Notes: generated from the letters alone by a model not told the origin. 64,000 nucleotides of DNA from CAXTPV01 sp965276715 (GCA_965276715.1 OZ255622.1:4154001-4218000), one strand, 5' to 3'. Counted from the stretch's first letter, positions 16,012-24,578 are shown. Numbers and translations are program-made.

Positions 16012-17567
16012 ACCGGCAGCAGGGCAGGGCGAACCCGTGTGAACCAGCGCACCATCAGCAACCGCGTCACCAGCACCGCCGTGAACAGCGAGCTCGCGAT
16101 CCCGACCGTGATCGTCAGCGCGAAACCGCGCACGGGCCCGTTGCCGAACACGAACAGCATCACGTGCGCCAGGAACGCGGTCGCGTTGCTGTCGATGATC
16201 GTGCTGTAGGCGCGCTCGAAGCCCGCCTGCATCGCGGCCAGCGGCGTCCTGCCGCGCTTGACCTCCTCGCGGATGCGCTCGTTGATCAGGATGTTGGCAT
16301 CAACCGCCATCCCGAGCGTCAGCAGGATCCCCGCCATCCCCGGCAGCGTCAGCGTCGCCTGGAACAGCGACAGGATCGCCGTCAGCAGCACCAGGTTCAT
16401 TGCCAGCGCCGCGTTCGCGTACCAGCCGAACAGCCCGTAGAACGTGCCCATGAAGCCGATCACCAGCAGGAACCCGACGCCGAGGCTCAGTGCGCCGGCC
16501 CTGATGCTGTCGGCGCCCAGCTCCGGACCGATGCTGCGCTGCTCGAGCACCGTCAGCGGCGCCGGCAGCGCGCCCGCGCGCAGCAGCAGCGCGAGTGTCG
16601 TCGCCCGCTCGGCGGTGAAGTTTCCGGTGATCTGGCCCTGGCCGCTCGGAATGATGCCCTGGATCACCGGGGCCGAGATCGCCTGCCGGTCGAGCACGAT
16701 CGCGAACCGCTTGCCCAGGTTCTCGCGCGTGACCGCGGCGAACCGCCGGGCTCCCGCGTTGTCGAACGAGAAATTGACCGCCCATGACCCGGTCTGCTGA
16801 TCGGTCGCCGCCTGCGCGTTCGTCAGGTCCCCGCCATCCACCTCCACGTGCCGGAACACCACCACTTTCTGCCCCGCAGGATCCTGCAGCGGCAGCACCT
16901 CGTCGCCCGGCGGCACCGGGGCATCGGGCGCGGCATTCTCGTCGACAAGCTGGAACGTCATCTTCGCGGTCGTGCCCAGCAGCGCGCGCACCTGGGCGGG
17001 ATCCGTTACGCCCGGCAGCTCGACCACGATCCGGTCCGGTCCCTGCCGCGAAATCGACGGGTCGACCACGCCGGTCGCATCGATCCGGCGGCGAACGATC
17101 TCGATCGATTGCTCGACCGCGTTGCTCGCTCTCTTCGCGATCGCGGCCTTCGCCAGCGTCACTGCAACCGTCCCGTCGGGCCGTGCGCCCACTGCGAACT
17201 CGCCGCGCATGTCGCGCGGCATCGCATCCAGCGCGGTCACGTCCCGGTCACGCTCGGACGGATCGCGCGGCGTGAACACGATGGCACCGTCCGCCGCGTC
17301 GGCGGTCACGTTCCGATAGCCGAGACCGGCCAAAATCAAGGTGTGCCGGATCGCATCGCCGAGCGTCTCGAGCCGTGATCGGGTGACCGCGCCCAGATCG
17401 ACCTGCATCTGCAGATACGAACCGCCGCGCAGGTCGAGACCGAGATGGATCGTCCGCCACGGCAGCCCGGCGAACGGACGGGCGATGAAATTCGGCACGC
17501 ATAGCAGCATCCCGAGGATGCATATCCCGAGGATCAAGCCCGTCCGCAGACGGCTGAAATACATCAT
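16008..17567 (-). CDS. secD: protein translocase subunit SecD
   Basis: A 519-residue partner of SecF. It has an N-terminal TM, the GLDLRGG motif (43-49), a large periplasmic region (P1 head and base: EQSIEIVRRRIDATGVVDPSISRQG, VELPGVTDPAQVRALLG), and five C-terminal TMs with GMAVDANILINERIREE. GAGGGAG lies 12 bases before the ATG at 17567; a second ATG follows directly. No yajC is found next to it; instead a 26-bp tandem repeat occupies the upstream region. Confidence 0.97.
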   Translation of the reverse strand: MMYFSRLRTGLILGICILGMLLCVPNFIARPFAGLPWRTIHLGLDLRGGSYLQMQVDLGAVTRSRLETLGDAIRHTLILAGLGYRNVTADAADGAIVFTPRDPSERDRDVTALDAMPRDMRGEFAVGARPDGTVAVTLAKAAIAKRASNAVEQSIEIVRRRIDATGVVDPSISRQGPDRIVVELPGVTDPAQVRALLGTTAKMTFQLVDENAAPDAPVPPGDEVLPLQDPAGQKVVVFRHVEVDGGDLTNAQAATDQQTGSWAVNFSFDNAGARRFAAVTRENLGKRFAIVLDRQAISAPVIQGIIPSGQGQITGNFTAERATTLALLLRAGALPAPLTVLEQRSIGPELGADSIRAGALSLGVGFLLVIGFMGTFYGLFGWYANAALAMNLVLLTAILSLFQATLTLPGMAGILLTLGMAVDANILINERIREEVKRGRTPLAAMQAGFERAYSTIIDSNATAFLAHVMLFVFGNGPVRGFALTITVGIASSLFTAVLVTRLLMVRWFTRVRPALLPV

Positions 17568-17602
17568 CGGTGGCGGTCCGCTCCCTCATTCCCGCCGGCG
17601 CC

Positions 17603-17667
17603 CGGCCCAAGCGACGCCCGCCGGGGACCGGCCCAAGCGATGCCCGCCGGGGACCGGCCCAAGCGAC
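17603..17667. repeat. 26-bp tandem repeat upstream of secD, 2.5 copies
   Basis: Two full units (17603-17628 and 17629-17654, one C/T difference) and a 13-base partial third (17655-17667), each beginning CGGCCCAAGCGA and ending CCGGGGAC. They lie between the secD start and the tail of the glycine-rich secreted protein gene, inside the likely secD leader. No open frame of note uses the region. Confidence 0.8.
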
Positions 17668-17769
17668 GACGATCCAGGGCGCAGATGCCGAGGCGCGCGG
17701 AACATGCCGACCGCGCGCGTCCGATGCAACCGTCCCCGCCTGAAAGCGGGGACGTGACGGCGAGCGGCC

Positions 17770-18024
17770 TCAGTTGGTCTCGGGTGTGTTCTGGCGCATC
17801 TCCTCGCGCGACATCTCGCGCTGCTGCTTGCGATACTCGTGGCGCTTGTAGGCACCCACCGCACATCCCCCGGCCGCGCCGAGCACGCCGTGATGCGCCA
17901 GATGTCCACCGACCGCGCCGACCGCGCCATATTTCAGGCAGCCGCCCGGCTCGGCCATCGCCGAGCTCGCACCGAGTGCCGAGGCGAGCGCCGCGGCGGC
18001 GGCCATCCGTGTGGTTCTTGTCAT
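17770..18024 (-). CDS. small secreted glycine-rich protein
   Basis: An 84-residue product with a clear signal peptide (MTRTTRMAAAAALASALGASSAMA). The mature part has two cysteines and a glycine-rich hydrophobic stretch (CLKYGAVGAVGGHLAHHGVLGAAGGCAVG) like a glycine-zipper hairpin, then a basic, glutamine-rich tail. I do not know its function; such proteins are usually periplasmic or outer-membrane associated. ATG at 18024 has AAGGAA six bases upstream. It is divergent from the Gfo/Idh gene. Confidence 0.78.
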   Translation of the reverse strand: MTRTTRMAAAAALASALGASSAMAEPGGCLKYGAVGAVGGHLAHHGVLGAAGGCAVGAYKRHEYRKQQREMSREEMRQNTPETN

Positions 18025-18155
18025 GTGGTGTTCCTTTCCCGTCCAATCCCACAACGTAACGCCGCGTGTGCGGCGAAATTGCGCCAGCCGGACGTCGAGA
18101 CAGCGTCTTTCGTCGCTGCTAACCACTGGTCGCAAAAGCGAGACAGGGGGCACTC

Positions 18156-19142
18156 ATCTCCGACCAACGACTCAGGATCGGGCTGATCGGCGCCGGCCAT
18201 TTCGGCCGGTTCCACGCGCTCAAGGTCACCGCCAATCCGCGCGCCGTCCTGTCGGGCATCCACGACCCGGATGCGGCCCGGGCCGCGGGCGTCGCCGCCG
18301 AGGCAGGGCGGCCTCCCGTCCTCGACATCCAGCCCCTGCTCGATTGTTCCGACGCGATCATCGTCGCGGCCCCCGCGGAACATCACGCGCCGCTGGCGGC
18401 GCGCGCGCTCGAGGCAGGCCGCCACGTCCTGATCGAGAAGCCCATCGCGGCGACGCTCGCGCAAGCCGACGCGCTCGCGTCCCTCGCCGCATCACGCCGC
18501 CGCGTGCTGCAGGTCGGCCACCTGCTCCGCTTCTCCGCCGAGCATCGTGCCATCACGCAGCGCGTCCGCCGTCCGCTCTACATCGAGGCCACCAGGATCG
18601 CGCCATTCAAGCCGCGCGGGACCGATGTCTCCGTCATCCTCGATCTCATGATCCACGATCTCGACCTCGTGCTCGCCGTCGTCGACAGCCCGATCGAGAG
18701 CGTCGACGCATTGGGCGCGGCCGTCTCCAGCGCTCACGAGGACATCGCCAATGCCCGTGTCCGCTTCGCCAATGGCTGCGTCGCCGCCATCACCGCCAGC
18801 CGCATCAGCATCAAGACCGAGCGCCGCATGCGCCTCTTTTCCGAGGAGGGCTATCTCTCGGCCGATTTCGTGGCACGCGAGCTGACCTTCATCGGCCGCG
18901 AGCGCGGCCTTCCGATCCCCGGCACCGGTGGCTTCCGCCGCGAGGCCGTGCAATGGCGCGAGGAAGACCAGCTCGCCGCCGAGCATGCCGCCTTCACCGC
19001 CTCCTGCCTCGACGGCGCCCCGGTCGTCGTCGACGCGCACGCCGGCCGCCGCGCGCTTGAAGCCGCCATCGCGGTCACCGACGGCATCCGCCACAGTCGC
19101 CAGCGGATGGAAGCCTCTGGCCTGTTATCGCCGGCGCCCTGA
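18156..19142 (+). CDS. Gfo/Idh/MocA family oxidoreductase with non-canonical start
   Basis: A 328-residue NAD(P)-dependent sugar or cyclitol dehydrogenase-like protein. LRIGLIGAGHFGRFHALKV is the Rossmann motif, and EKPIAATLAQADAL carries the conserved EKP lysine; DLMIHDLDLVLAVV holds the usual HD pair of the second domain. Homology requires translation from about base 18156, yet the open frame (bounded by TAA at 18120) has no ATG, GTG or TTG until 18504, deep inside the Rossmann fold. ATC at 18156, five bases after AGGGGG, is the best start; CTG at 18126 is an alternative. The substrate is unknown. Confidence 0.82.
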   Translation: MSDQRLRIGLIGAGHFGRFHALKVTANPRAVLSGIHDPDAARAAGVAAEAGRPPVLDIQPLLDCSDAIIVAAPAEHHAPLAARALEAGRHVLIEKPIAATLAQADALASLAASRRRVLQVGHLLRFSAEHRAITQRVRRPLYIEATRIAPFKPRGTDVSVILDLMIHDLDLVLAVVDSPIESVDALGAAVSSAHEDIANARVRFANGCVAAITASRISIKTERRMRLFSEEGYLSADFVARELTFIGRERGLPIPGTGGFRREAVQWREEDQLAAEHAAFTASCLDGAPVVVDAHAGRRALEAAIAVTDGIRHSRQRMEASGLLSPAP

Positions 19143-19146
19143 CCAT

Positions 19147-19185
19147 TGACACCACCCGGCCGCCAACATATACATCGTGTATATC
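19147..19185 (+). promoter_or_regulatory. vapBC promoter with overlapping operator
   Basis: TTGACA at 19147-19152 and TATACA at 19170-19175 are spaced by 17 bases, a near-consensus sigma-70 promoter. The palindrome ATATAC-ATCGT-GTATAT (19169-19185) lies on the -10 box, where a VapB dimer or VapBC complex would block transcription. It is 14 bases before the vapB ATG. Confidence 0.75.
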
Positions 19186-19198
19186 CAGGGCCGCCCAC

Positions 19199-19423
19199 AT
19201 GACATCCCGCACCACCCTGTTCCTCTCCAACCGCTCCCAGGCCGTGCGTCTTCCCAAGGCGGTCGGCTTTGCGGAGGGTGTGCACGAGGTCGCCATCGTC
19301 CGCGACGGGGCGCGCCGCATCATCATGCCCGCCGATCAACTCTGGGACGATTTCTTCGACGCGCCCGGGGTCGATCTCGCCGAGCGGGACCAGCCCACCC
19401 TGCCGGAGCGCGAAGCCTTCTAG
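19199..19423 (+). CDS. vapB: VapB-type antitoxin
   Basis: A 74-residue antitoxin with an N-terminal AbrB/SpoVT-like swapped-hairpin DNA-binding domain (TTLFLSNRSQAVRLPKAVGFAEGVHEVAIV is the VapB/MazE pattern NRSQAVRLPK) and a C-terminal toxin-binding tail (LWDDFFDAPGVDLAERDQP). It neutralises VapC and represses the operon through the palindrome just upstream. The vapC GTG shares one base with its stop codon (TAGTG). Confidence 0.93.
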   Translation: MTSRTTLFLSNRSQAVRLPKAVGFAEGVHEVAIVRDGARRIIMPADQLWDDFFDAPGVDLAERDQPTLPEREAF

Positions 19424-19830
19424 TGCTGCGCTACCTGCTCGACACCAACCTCTGCATCCGTGTCATTCGCGACCGGCCACGCGGATTGCGGCCGAAATTC
19501 AACACCGAGGCCGACGCACTCTGCATCTCCGATGTCGTCCTCTACGAGTTGCTCTATGGCGCGGAACGATCCGCGCGCCCAGCCGAGATCCGCCACGAAG
19601 TCGCACGCTTTGCCGCGCGCCTGACCATCCTGCCGTTCGATGACGACGCCGCCTCCCATGCCGCCGAGATCCGCGCGTCGCTCGAGCGGGACGGATCGGT
19701 CATCGGCCCCTACGACCTGATGATCGCCGGTCATGCCCGCAGCCGCGGCCTGACCGTGATCACCGGAAACCTCGGCGAATTCCAGCGGGTCGACGGGCTG
19801 CGCGCCGAGGACTGGCTCGCGACTGCCTGA
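19423..19830 (+). CDS. vapC: VapC-type PIN-domain ribonuclease toxin
   Basis: A 135-residue PIN-domain toxin that cleaves RNA (tRNA or rRNA in studied members). The acidic active-site set is visible: D in YLLDTNLCI, E in VVLYELLYGAE, D in GPYDLMIAGHA, and the late N/E of ITGNLGEFQRV. GTG start at 19423 overlaps the vapB stop by one base, so translation is coupled. Complete length for the family; no broken residue seen. Confidence 0.94.
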   Translation: MLRYLLDTNLCIRVIRDRPRGLRPKFNTEADALCISDVVLYELLYGAERSARPAEIRHEVARFAARLTILPFDDDAASHAAEIRASLERDGSVIGPYDLMIAGHARSRGLTVITGNLGEFQRVDGLRAEDWLATA

Positions 19831-19853
19831 AATCAACCGAGCCGGAGCCATGC

Positions 19854-20759
19854 ATGCGGATCCCGATCCCGGTCCTCCTGGCGCTCGCGTGCCTTGCCTG
19901 CGCCGGCGCTCGCGCGTCCACCGGCACCGTCCACACGCCGCAGGTCGACCTCGGCTTCGAGACCTTCGGCATGAGGGGCCATGCGTTGCCCGTCATCGTG
20001 GTCAATGGCGGCCCTGGCCTGTCTCACGTCTACATGCTGCAGAACGACATGTGGCGACGTGTCGCGCGCCATCGCCTTGTCGTCTTCTACGACCAGCGCG
20101 GTACGGGTGCGTCCAAACGTCTGCAACCGAACGCGCCGCAGACCATGGATGCGCAGGTCCAGGACCTCGACGCCGTCCGCGCCGCCCTCCGGCTGGACAA
20201 GGTGGCCATCGTGGGCGACTCGTTCGGCGGCATGATCGCGATGGCCTACGCCGCCGCGCATCCCGACCACATGGCCAAACTCGTCCTGTCCGACTCCGCG
20301 GCACCCTCGTGGGCCACCATGGTGCACCTGCTGCCGGATGTCTTTCCCGATATCGAGCAGCAGGACGATGACAGGCAGAACCAGCTCGGTCCAACCACCG
20401 ACGCCGCCGCGCGCGCGAGCCTGCTCGACCATTTCCGCATGATCTTCTACGCGCCTGCCAAGCGCGACACCTACATCGCGCACATGGGCGATCTCGGTTT
20501 CGAGCCCGCGGTCGCCGATGCGCTCTCCAAGGCCACCGCGAACCTCGACCTCACATCCAGCCTGCCGGGCTTCCGCTTTCCGACGCTCGTGATCTCCGGG
20601 CGATACGACATGAATGTCGCGCCGCTGACGGCCTGGCGGATGGCGCACGAGATCCGAGGCGCCAGACTCGTCTTCTTCGAGCAAAGCGGCCATCTGCCAT
20701 CCTACGAGGAACCAGACCGCTACCAGTCCGTCCTGGAGCAGTTTCTCAACCAGACCTGA
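19854..20759 (+). CDS. exported alpha/beta hydrolase, proline iminopeptidase-like (S33)
   Basis: A 301-residue protein with a signal peptide (IPVLLALACLACAGARA). The hydrolase core has VNGGPGLSH (the oxyanion HGGPG-type motif of S33 peptidases), GDSFGG as nucleophile elbow, D of GRYDMNVAP and H of QSGHLPSYEEP as the catalytic triad. It probably releases N-terminal residues or hydrolyses esters in the periplasm. It follows vapC after 23 bases but is likely independent in function. Confidence 0.87.
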   Translation: MRIPIPVLLALACLACAGARASTGTVHTPQVDLGFETFGMRGHALPVIVVNGGPGLSHVYMLQNDMWRRVARHRLVVFYDQRGTGASKRLQPNAPQTMDAQVQDLDAVRAALRLDKVAIVGDSFGGMIAMAYAAAHPDHMAKLVLSDSAAPSWATMVHLLPDVFPDIEQQDDDRQNQLGPTTDAAARASLLDHFRMIFYAPAKRDTYIAHMGDLGFEPAVADALSKATANLDLTSSLPGFRFPTLVISGRYDMNVAPLTAWRMAHEIRGARLVFFEQSGHLPSYEEPDRYQSVLEQFLNQT

Positions 20760-20796
20760 CGCAACGGCGAGCGCACTCGGGGTCGCGGTCGTATCC

Positions 20797-21219
20797 TCAT
20801 GCCAGCGCGCCGATCGTCGCCTCATCCTCCAGTCCGCCGAAAAACCGTTCCAGCGCGACCCGGAATGCCGGATCCGCGCCCCGGACACGGCCGAACAGCG
20901 TCACCGACGAATGAAACTTCACATCGTCCGGCGACCCGAAGATGTCGGCCGCCGATCGCCCTTCGATGGCGTTGACGACCGCGGTCAAGCCCAGAAGCCG
21001 TGCCCCGAGGATCGGATGGGCCAGGAACGCATCCGCCTCGTCGATCGAACCGATCGCGTATCGCCGCGACATCGCGCTCGATCCGAGCCCCGACATCTGC
21101 GGAAAGACGAACCACATCCAATGGCTCCTCTTGCGGCCTTCGACCATCTCACGTCGCACCTGATCCCAGACCGGATCCTGCGCCGCGACAAACCGTTCGA
21201 GATCGAACCGGTCGCTCAT
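20797..21219 (-). CDS. DUF1810 family protein
   Basis: A 140-residue protein of the DUF1810 family (LERFVAAQDPVWDQVRREMVEGRKRSHWMWFVFPQM, then GLGSSAMSRRYAI and DVKFHSSVTLF). The family is widespread and of unknown function. Full family length; ATG at 21219. It is separated by nine bases from the periplasmic binding-protein gene upstream, so probably co-transcribed. Confidence 0.9.
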   Translation of the reverse strand: MSDRFDLERFVAAQDPVWDQVRREMVEGRKRSHWMWFVFPQMSGLGSSAMSRRYAIGSIDEADAFLAHPILGARLLGLTAVVNAIEGRSAADIFGSPDDVKFHSSVTLFGRVRGADPAFRVALERFFGGLEDEATIGALA

Positions 21220-21228
21220 CGCAGGCCG

Positions 21229-22071
21229 CTACAGCGGGTCGCCAAACGAGCCGGGCTCGACCGAGAACGTGAAATATTGCCTGTTGATCCTGGCGAACGT
21301 CTTGTCATGCACCATCGACGACAGCGCACGATCGAGGCGCGCCCGCAGACCGTCGTCGCCACGCCGCAGCGCGATCGCCGTCGTCGAGCCGTAACGGACC
21401 GGATCGACGATGGGCCGATCCGCGAACCGGAAATTACCGCTATGCGCCTCCAGCCATTCGTGACCGATCTCGAGATCGGAGAGGGTGGCATCCACCTTGC
21501 CGGCCGCGAGCGCGTCGAACGCTTGCGCCTGCGTCGCGTAGCGACGGATTGAAACGAACGCCGAAAGCACCGCGTCGGCATATGCCTCATGCGTCGTGCC
21601 GCTCTGCACGCCGAGGGTCTTGCCCCTCATGCTGTCCGGTTTGTTCGTCATCGTCGACAGCGTGGGCACGATCAGCAACCCGCCGGTGCGCGTCACCGGA
21701 TCGGTGAACAGGACCTTCTCGGAACGCGCCGGTGTCACCGTGATCTGCGAGATCGCCGCATCGATCCGGTTGTCATCGATCGACGGGATCAGGTTCTTGA
21801 ACGGCATCGTCACCCATGCGCATCGCACGCCGATGCGCCGGCAAAGTTCATTGCCGATGTCGACGCTGAAGCCGGCTGGTGCTCCGTTCGCGGCGATCGA
21901 CGAGAAGGGCGCGTCGTCCGCTTCCGTCCCGAACCGCAAAATCTTTCCCCCGCCACCCATGGCAGGTAGGGGGATCGACAGGCAGAGCCAGACCAGCCAG
22001 GCCGCACACGCCGAAACCGCCAGCTCCCGCTTGGTCCCGGTGCCCGCTCTCTTGCTCGTCACAGCCCGCAT
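21229..22071 (-). CDS. periplasmic amino-acid-type substrate-binding protein (SBP_bac_3)
   Basis: A 280-residue family 3 solute-binding protein. After a signal or anchor segment (ELAVSACAAWLVWLCLSIPLPAMG) comes ILRFGTEADDAPFSSIAANGAPAGFSVDIGNELCRRIGVRC, then DNRIDAAISQITVTPARSEKVLFTDP, the ligand-pocket arginine region, and GKTLGVQSGTTHEAY. Such proteins bind polar amino acids or organic acids. No ABC permease or ATPase is adjacent, so it is an orphan receptor or serves a distant transporter. ATG at 22071 has GGGAGG seven bases upstream. Confidence 0.87.
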   Translation of the reverse strand: MRAVTSKRAGTGTKRELAVSACAAWLVWLCLSIPLPAMGGGGKILRFGTEADDAPFSSIAANGAPAGFSVDIGNELCRRIGVRCAWVTMPFKNLIPSIDDNRIDAAISQITVTPARSEKVLFTDPVTRTGGLLIVPTLSTMTNKPDSMRGKTLGVQSGTTHEAYADAVLSAFVSIRRYATQAQAFDALAAGKVDATLSDLEIGHEWLEAHSGNFRFADRPIVDPVRYGSTTAIALRRGDDGLRARLDRALSSMVHDKTFARINRQYFTFSVEPGSFGDPL

Positions 22072-22162
22072 TCCGAACCTCCCGCGTGCCGGCCGAGCCG
22101 CCGCGCGGTCAGAGTGACCGATGCGGCGACGCTTGACCAACAGGTCCCGGACGCCCGGCCGT

Positions 22163-23311
22163 TCATCGAAGCAGGGCAAGGATCTCGATCGCGGCCGCAT
22201 CCGCCGGCAGACCTGCCGGCGCCCGCAAGCTGTCCAGCACCGGTTTGAACGCGCTGCGCTGCGCGCCTGCCGCCTCCGGATCGCCGATCAGTCGTAGCAC
22301 CGTCTCCGCGAGCGGCCCGGGTGCGCATCGCTCCTGCAGCAACTCCGGCACGATCTCCCGGCCCGCCAGCAGATTGACCATCGCGACGTGCTCGACCCGG
22401 ATCAGCCGCCGTGCGAACGCCGCCGTCATCGGATTGACCCGATAGGTGACCGCCATCGGAACGCCGGCGAGTGCCAGCTCCAGCGTCGAGGTGCCCGACT
22501 TCGTCAGCGCGGCCGACGCCGCCGCATAGGCGTCGTGCTTGTCCGCGACATCGGTCACCACCACCGGCCTCATCGGCCAGCGCGAAGCCGCCCGCGCCAC
22601 CAGCGACGCCACCACGGGCGAAGCCGGAACCACGGGCACCAGGTCGGGCCGCGCGCGCGCAAGGATTGTCAGCATCCGGCCGAACACCGGCAGCAACCGT
22701 GGCGCCTCGTTCCGACGGCTCCCCGGCATCAGCACCAGCACCGGCGCGTCCGCGTCGATCCCGTGTCGTGCGCGGAACGCCGGCCCGTCACCCTTGTCCG
22801 CGTCCGACTGCAGCACCGGATGTCCCACGAACACGCTGTCGATGCCGTGCCGGGCATAGAACGCCACCTCGAACGGCAGCAGGCACAGCAACTTGTCCCA
22901 CAGACCCGGAAAGCCCTTGACCCGGCTTTCGCGCCAGGCCCAGGCCTGCGGTGCCACATAATGGACACGCGCGATCCCGAGCGGTGCGATCGCGCGCAGC
23001 AGCCGCAAGGCGAAGCCCGGACTGTCGATCGTCACCACCAGATCGGGTGCCAGTCTCGCGATGTCGGCTTGCGCCTCCTCAAGCCTGCGGCGAAGCGCGC
23101 GCAACCTCGGCAACACCTCCGCCAGACCCATCACCGCGAGGTCGCGCATCGGAAACAGGCTCTCGAGCCCGAGCGCCTCCATCCTCGGGCCGCCGATGCC
23201 GGCGAACCTGACATCCGGGCGCGCGGCCACGATTGCCGCCATCAGGCGCGCACCCAGAACGTCGCCGCTGGCTTCGCCGGCGAGGAGCCAGATGGTCGGA
23301 GCGCCACTCAA
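22163..23311 (-). CDS. lpxB: lipid-A-disaccharide synthase
   Basis: A 382-residue GT19 glycosyltransferase that joins lipid X and UDP-diacylglucosamine to give the lipid A disaccharide at the inner membrane. LLAGEASGDVLGARLM is the N-terminal signature; VVTIDSPGFALRLL, HYVAPQAWAWRESR, LPFEVAFY, VGHPVLQS, LMPGSRRNE and TKSGTSTLELALAGVPMAVTYR follow in family order. The TTG at 23311 gives the family length; a GTG at 23365 lies within a GC-rich repeat-like region and is less likely. No lpxA/lpxI neighbours are present. Confidence 0.93.
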   Translation of the reverse strand: MSGAPTIWLLAGEASGDVLGARLMAAIVAARPDVRFAGIGGPRMEALGLESLFPMRDLAVMGLAEVLPRLRALRRRLEEAQADIARLAPDLVVTIDSPGFALRLLRAIAPLGIARVHYVAPQAWAWRESRVKGFPGLWDKLLCLLPFEVAFYARHGIDSVFVGHPVLQSDADKGDGPAFRARHGIDADAPVLVLMPGSRRNEAPRLLPVFGRMLTILARARPDLVPVVPASPVVASLVARAASRWPMRPVVVTDVADKHDAYAAASAALTKSGTSTLELALAGVPMAVTYRVNPMTAAFARRLIRVEHVAMVNLLAGREIVPELLQERCAPGPLAETVLRLIGDPEAAGAQRSAFKPVLDSLRAPAGLPADAAAIEILALLR

Positions 23312-23320
23312 GCAAGCAAG

Positions 23321-23385
23321 CCGGGGCTCTGCCCCGGGCCCCGCCAAAGCCCCAGTGCGAAGCACGCCTGCGGCGAGGCGCCTTT
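23321..23385. repeat. GC-rich palindromic intergenic element, possible interspersed repeat
   Basis: The gap between lpxB and the hydroxyacid dehydrogenase contains the perfect palindrome CCGGGGC-TCT-GCCCCGG (23321-23337) followed by GC-rich half-palindromes including GGCGAGGCGCC. It resembles GC-rich dispersed intergenic repeats seen in Acetobacteraceae, but only one copy is in this window, so the repeat status is an inference. Confidence 0.4.
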
Positions 23386-23398
23386 GGGAACCATCAAT

Positions 23399-24334
23399 CT
23401 AGACCACTTCGGTCAACAGATCCTTTCCAGCGAAGAAGGCGTCCAGATTCTCCACCATCAGGCTGCCCATCGCGTGGCGCGTCTCGTGCGTGGCACTGCC
23501 GACATGCGGCGCCAGCACGACGTGCGGCATCGCCAACAGGGCAGGGGGGACGTTCGGCTCGTCGGCGAACACGTCCAGACCAGCGCCGCCGAGCCGATGC
23601 TCCACCAGCGCCTCGACCAGCGCCGCCTCGTCCACCACCGAGCCACGCGCGATGTTGACCAGCACGCCCTCCGGTCCGAGCGCGTCCAGCACCGGCCGAT
23701 CGATCAGCTTCGCGGTCGCCGCCGACGCCGCCGTCGCCACGAACAGCACATCCGAGGCCGCCGCGAGCGAACGCACATCGGCATGGAACGAGTGATCGAC
23801 CGGCTTACGGCTCTGGCTCGTATACGAGACCGTCCCGCCGAACCCCGCCAGCCGCCGCGCGATCGCCTGCCCGATCCGCCCCAGCCCCGCGATCCCGTAG
23901 CGCCGTCCGGACGCGGTTCGCATCAGTGCCTGGTTGCCCGCCGGCCACCTGCCTTGCCTGACATGCGCGTCCGCCGCGACGAGCCCTCGCATGACGTTGA
24001 TCATCAGCGCGATCGCCAGGTCCGCGACATCGTCGGTCAGCACGTCCGGCGTGTTCGTTACCCGGACCCCGAGCCTGCGCATCGCCTCCGTGTCGACCCG
24101 GTCGTAGCCCACGCCATTGATCGCCACGATCCCGAGCCGGGGCAGCCGCTCGGCCAGCGCCGTGTCGATCCCATGCCCGCCCGACGTCACCACGCCCCTG
24201 ACCGCGCCGCCGTGCGCCGCGAGCCAGGCATCGAGCCCGTCGCGCGGCGGCATCCGGTGCACCTCGTAGCGCTCCGCCAGCACCGACTGGATGCGCGGCG
24301 TCACCGGCGCGAGCTGCAGGATCATCTCGGGCAT
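23399..24334 (-). CDS. D-isomer-specific 2-hydroxyacid dehydrogenase
   Basis: A 311-residue NAD(P)-dependent enzyme of the hydroxypyruvate/glyoxylate reductase group. It has the Rossmann motif GIAGLGRIGQAIARRL, and the catalytic set R of VNIARGSVVDE, E of DVFADEPNVP and H of VLAPHVGSATHETR. The substrate is probably a small 2-keto acid. ATG at 24334 follows AGGAGAG. It is upstream of lpxB on the same strand but separated by the repeat-like gap. Confidence 0.9.
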   Translation of the reverse strand: MPEMILQLAPVTPRIQSVLAERYEVHRMPPRDGLDAWLAAHGGAVRGVVTSGGHGIDTALAERLPRLGIVAINGVGYDRVDTEAMRRLGVRVTNTPDVLTDDVADLAIALMINVMRGLVAADAHVRQGRWPAGNQALMRTASGRRYGIAGLGRIGQAIARRLAGFGGTVSYTSQSRKPVDHSFHADVRSLAAASDVLFVATAASAATAKLIDRPVLDALGPEGVLVNIARGSVVDEAALVEALVEHRLGGAGLDVFADEPNVPPALLAMPHVVLAPHVGSATHETRHAMGSLMVENLDAFFAGKDLLTEVV

Positions 24335-24578
24335 GGGTCTCTCCTACACGGTGCGGCGCGCAACAACACGAGGCCCGACGCAAATCAGCTGAGACATAAC
24401 CCACGATCGATGCGACGGATGCGTGATGGATGTTTGTCGATGCATGACAACCGGCGACGGCCGAAATCGGCCAACAGCCGTTCCGATTCCCGCTGCAAAC
24501 AAGGCCGGAATGGACTATGATCAATCAGTCGGCAGTGGCGAGCGACATAAGCGCACCCTCGATTGAGAGATCTGTGCA
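24335..24578. other. divergent intergenic region with two small palindromes
   Basis: This gap separates the leftward hydroxyacid dehydrogenase from the rightward GloVer-repeat gene. It holds TTGTC-7-GACAA (24434-24450) and the hairpin GGCCGA-AA-TCGGCC (24459-24472). No T tract follows, so neither is a standard terminator; operator use is possible. I see no gene in it. Confidence 0.4.

Noticed and set aside
17603..17667. Tandem repeat as a CRISPR array
   Set aside because: The units are directly adjacent with no spacers and there are no cas genes.
19141..19853. vapBC region as part of a genomic island
   Set aside because: No integrase, tRNA, direct repeats or composition break were seen around it.
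24459..24472. GGCCGA-AA-TCGGCC as a terminator
   Set aside because: No T run on either strand, and it lies between divergent genes where no terminator is needed.
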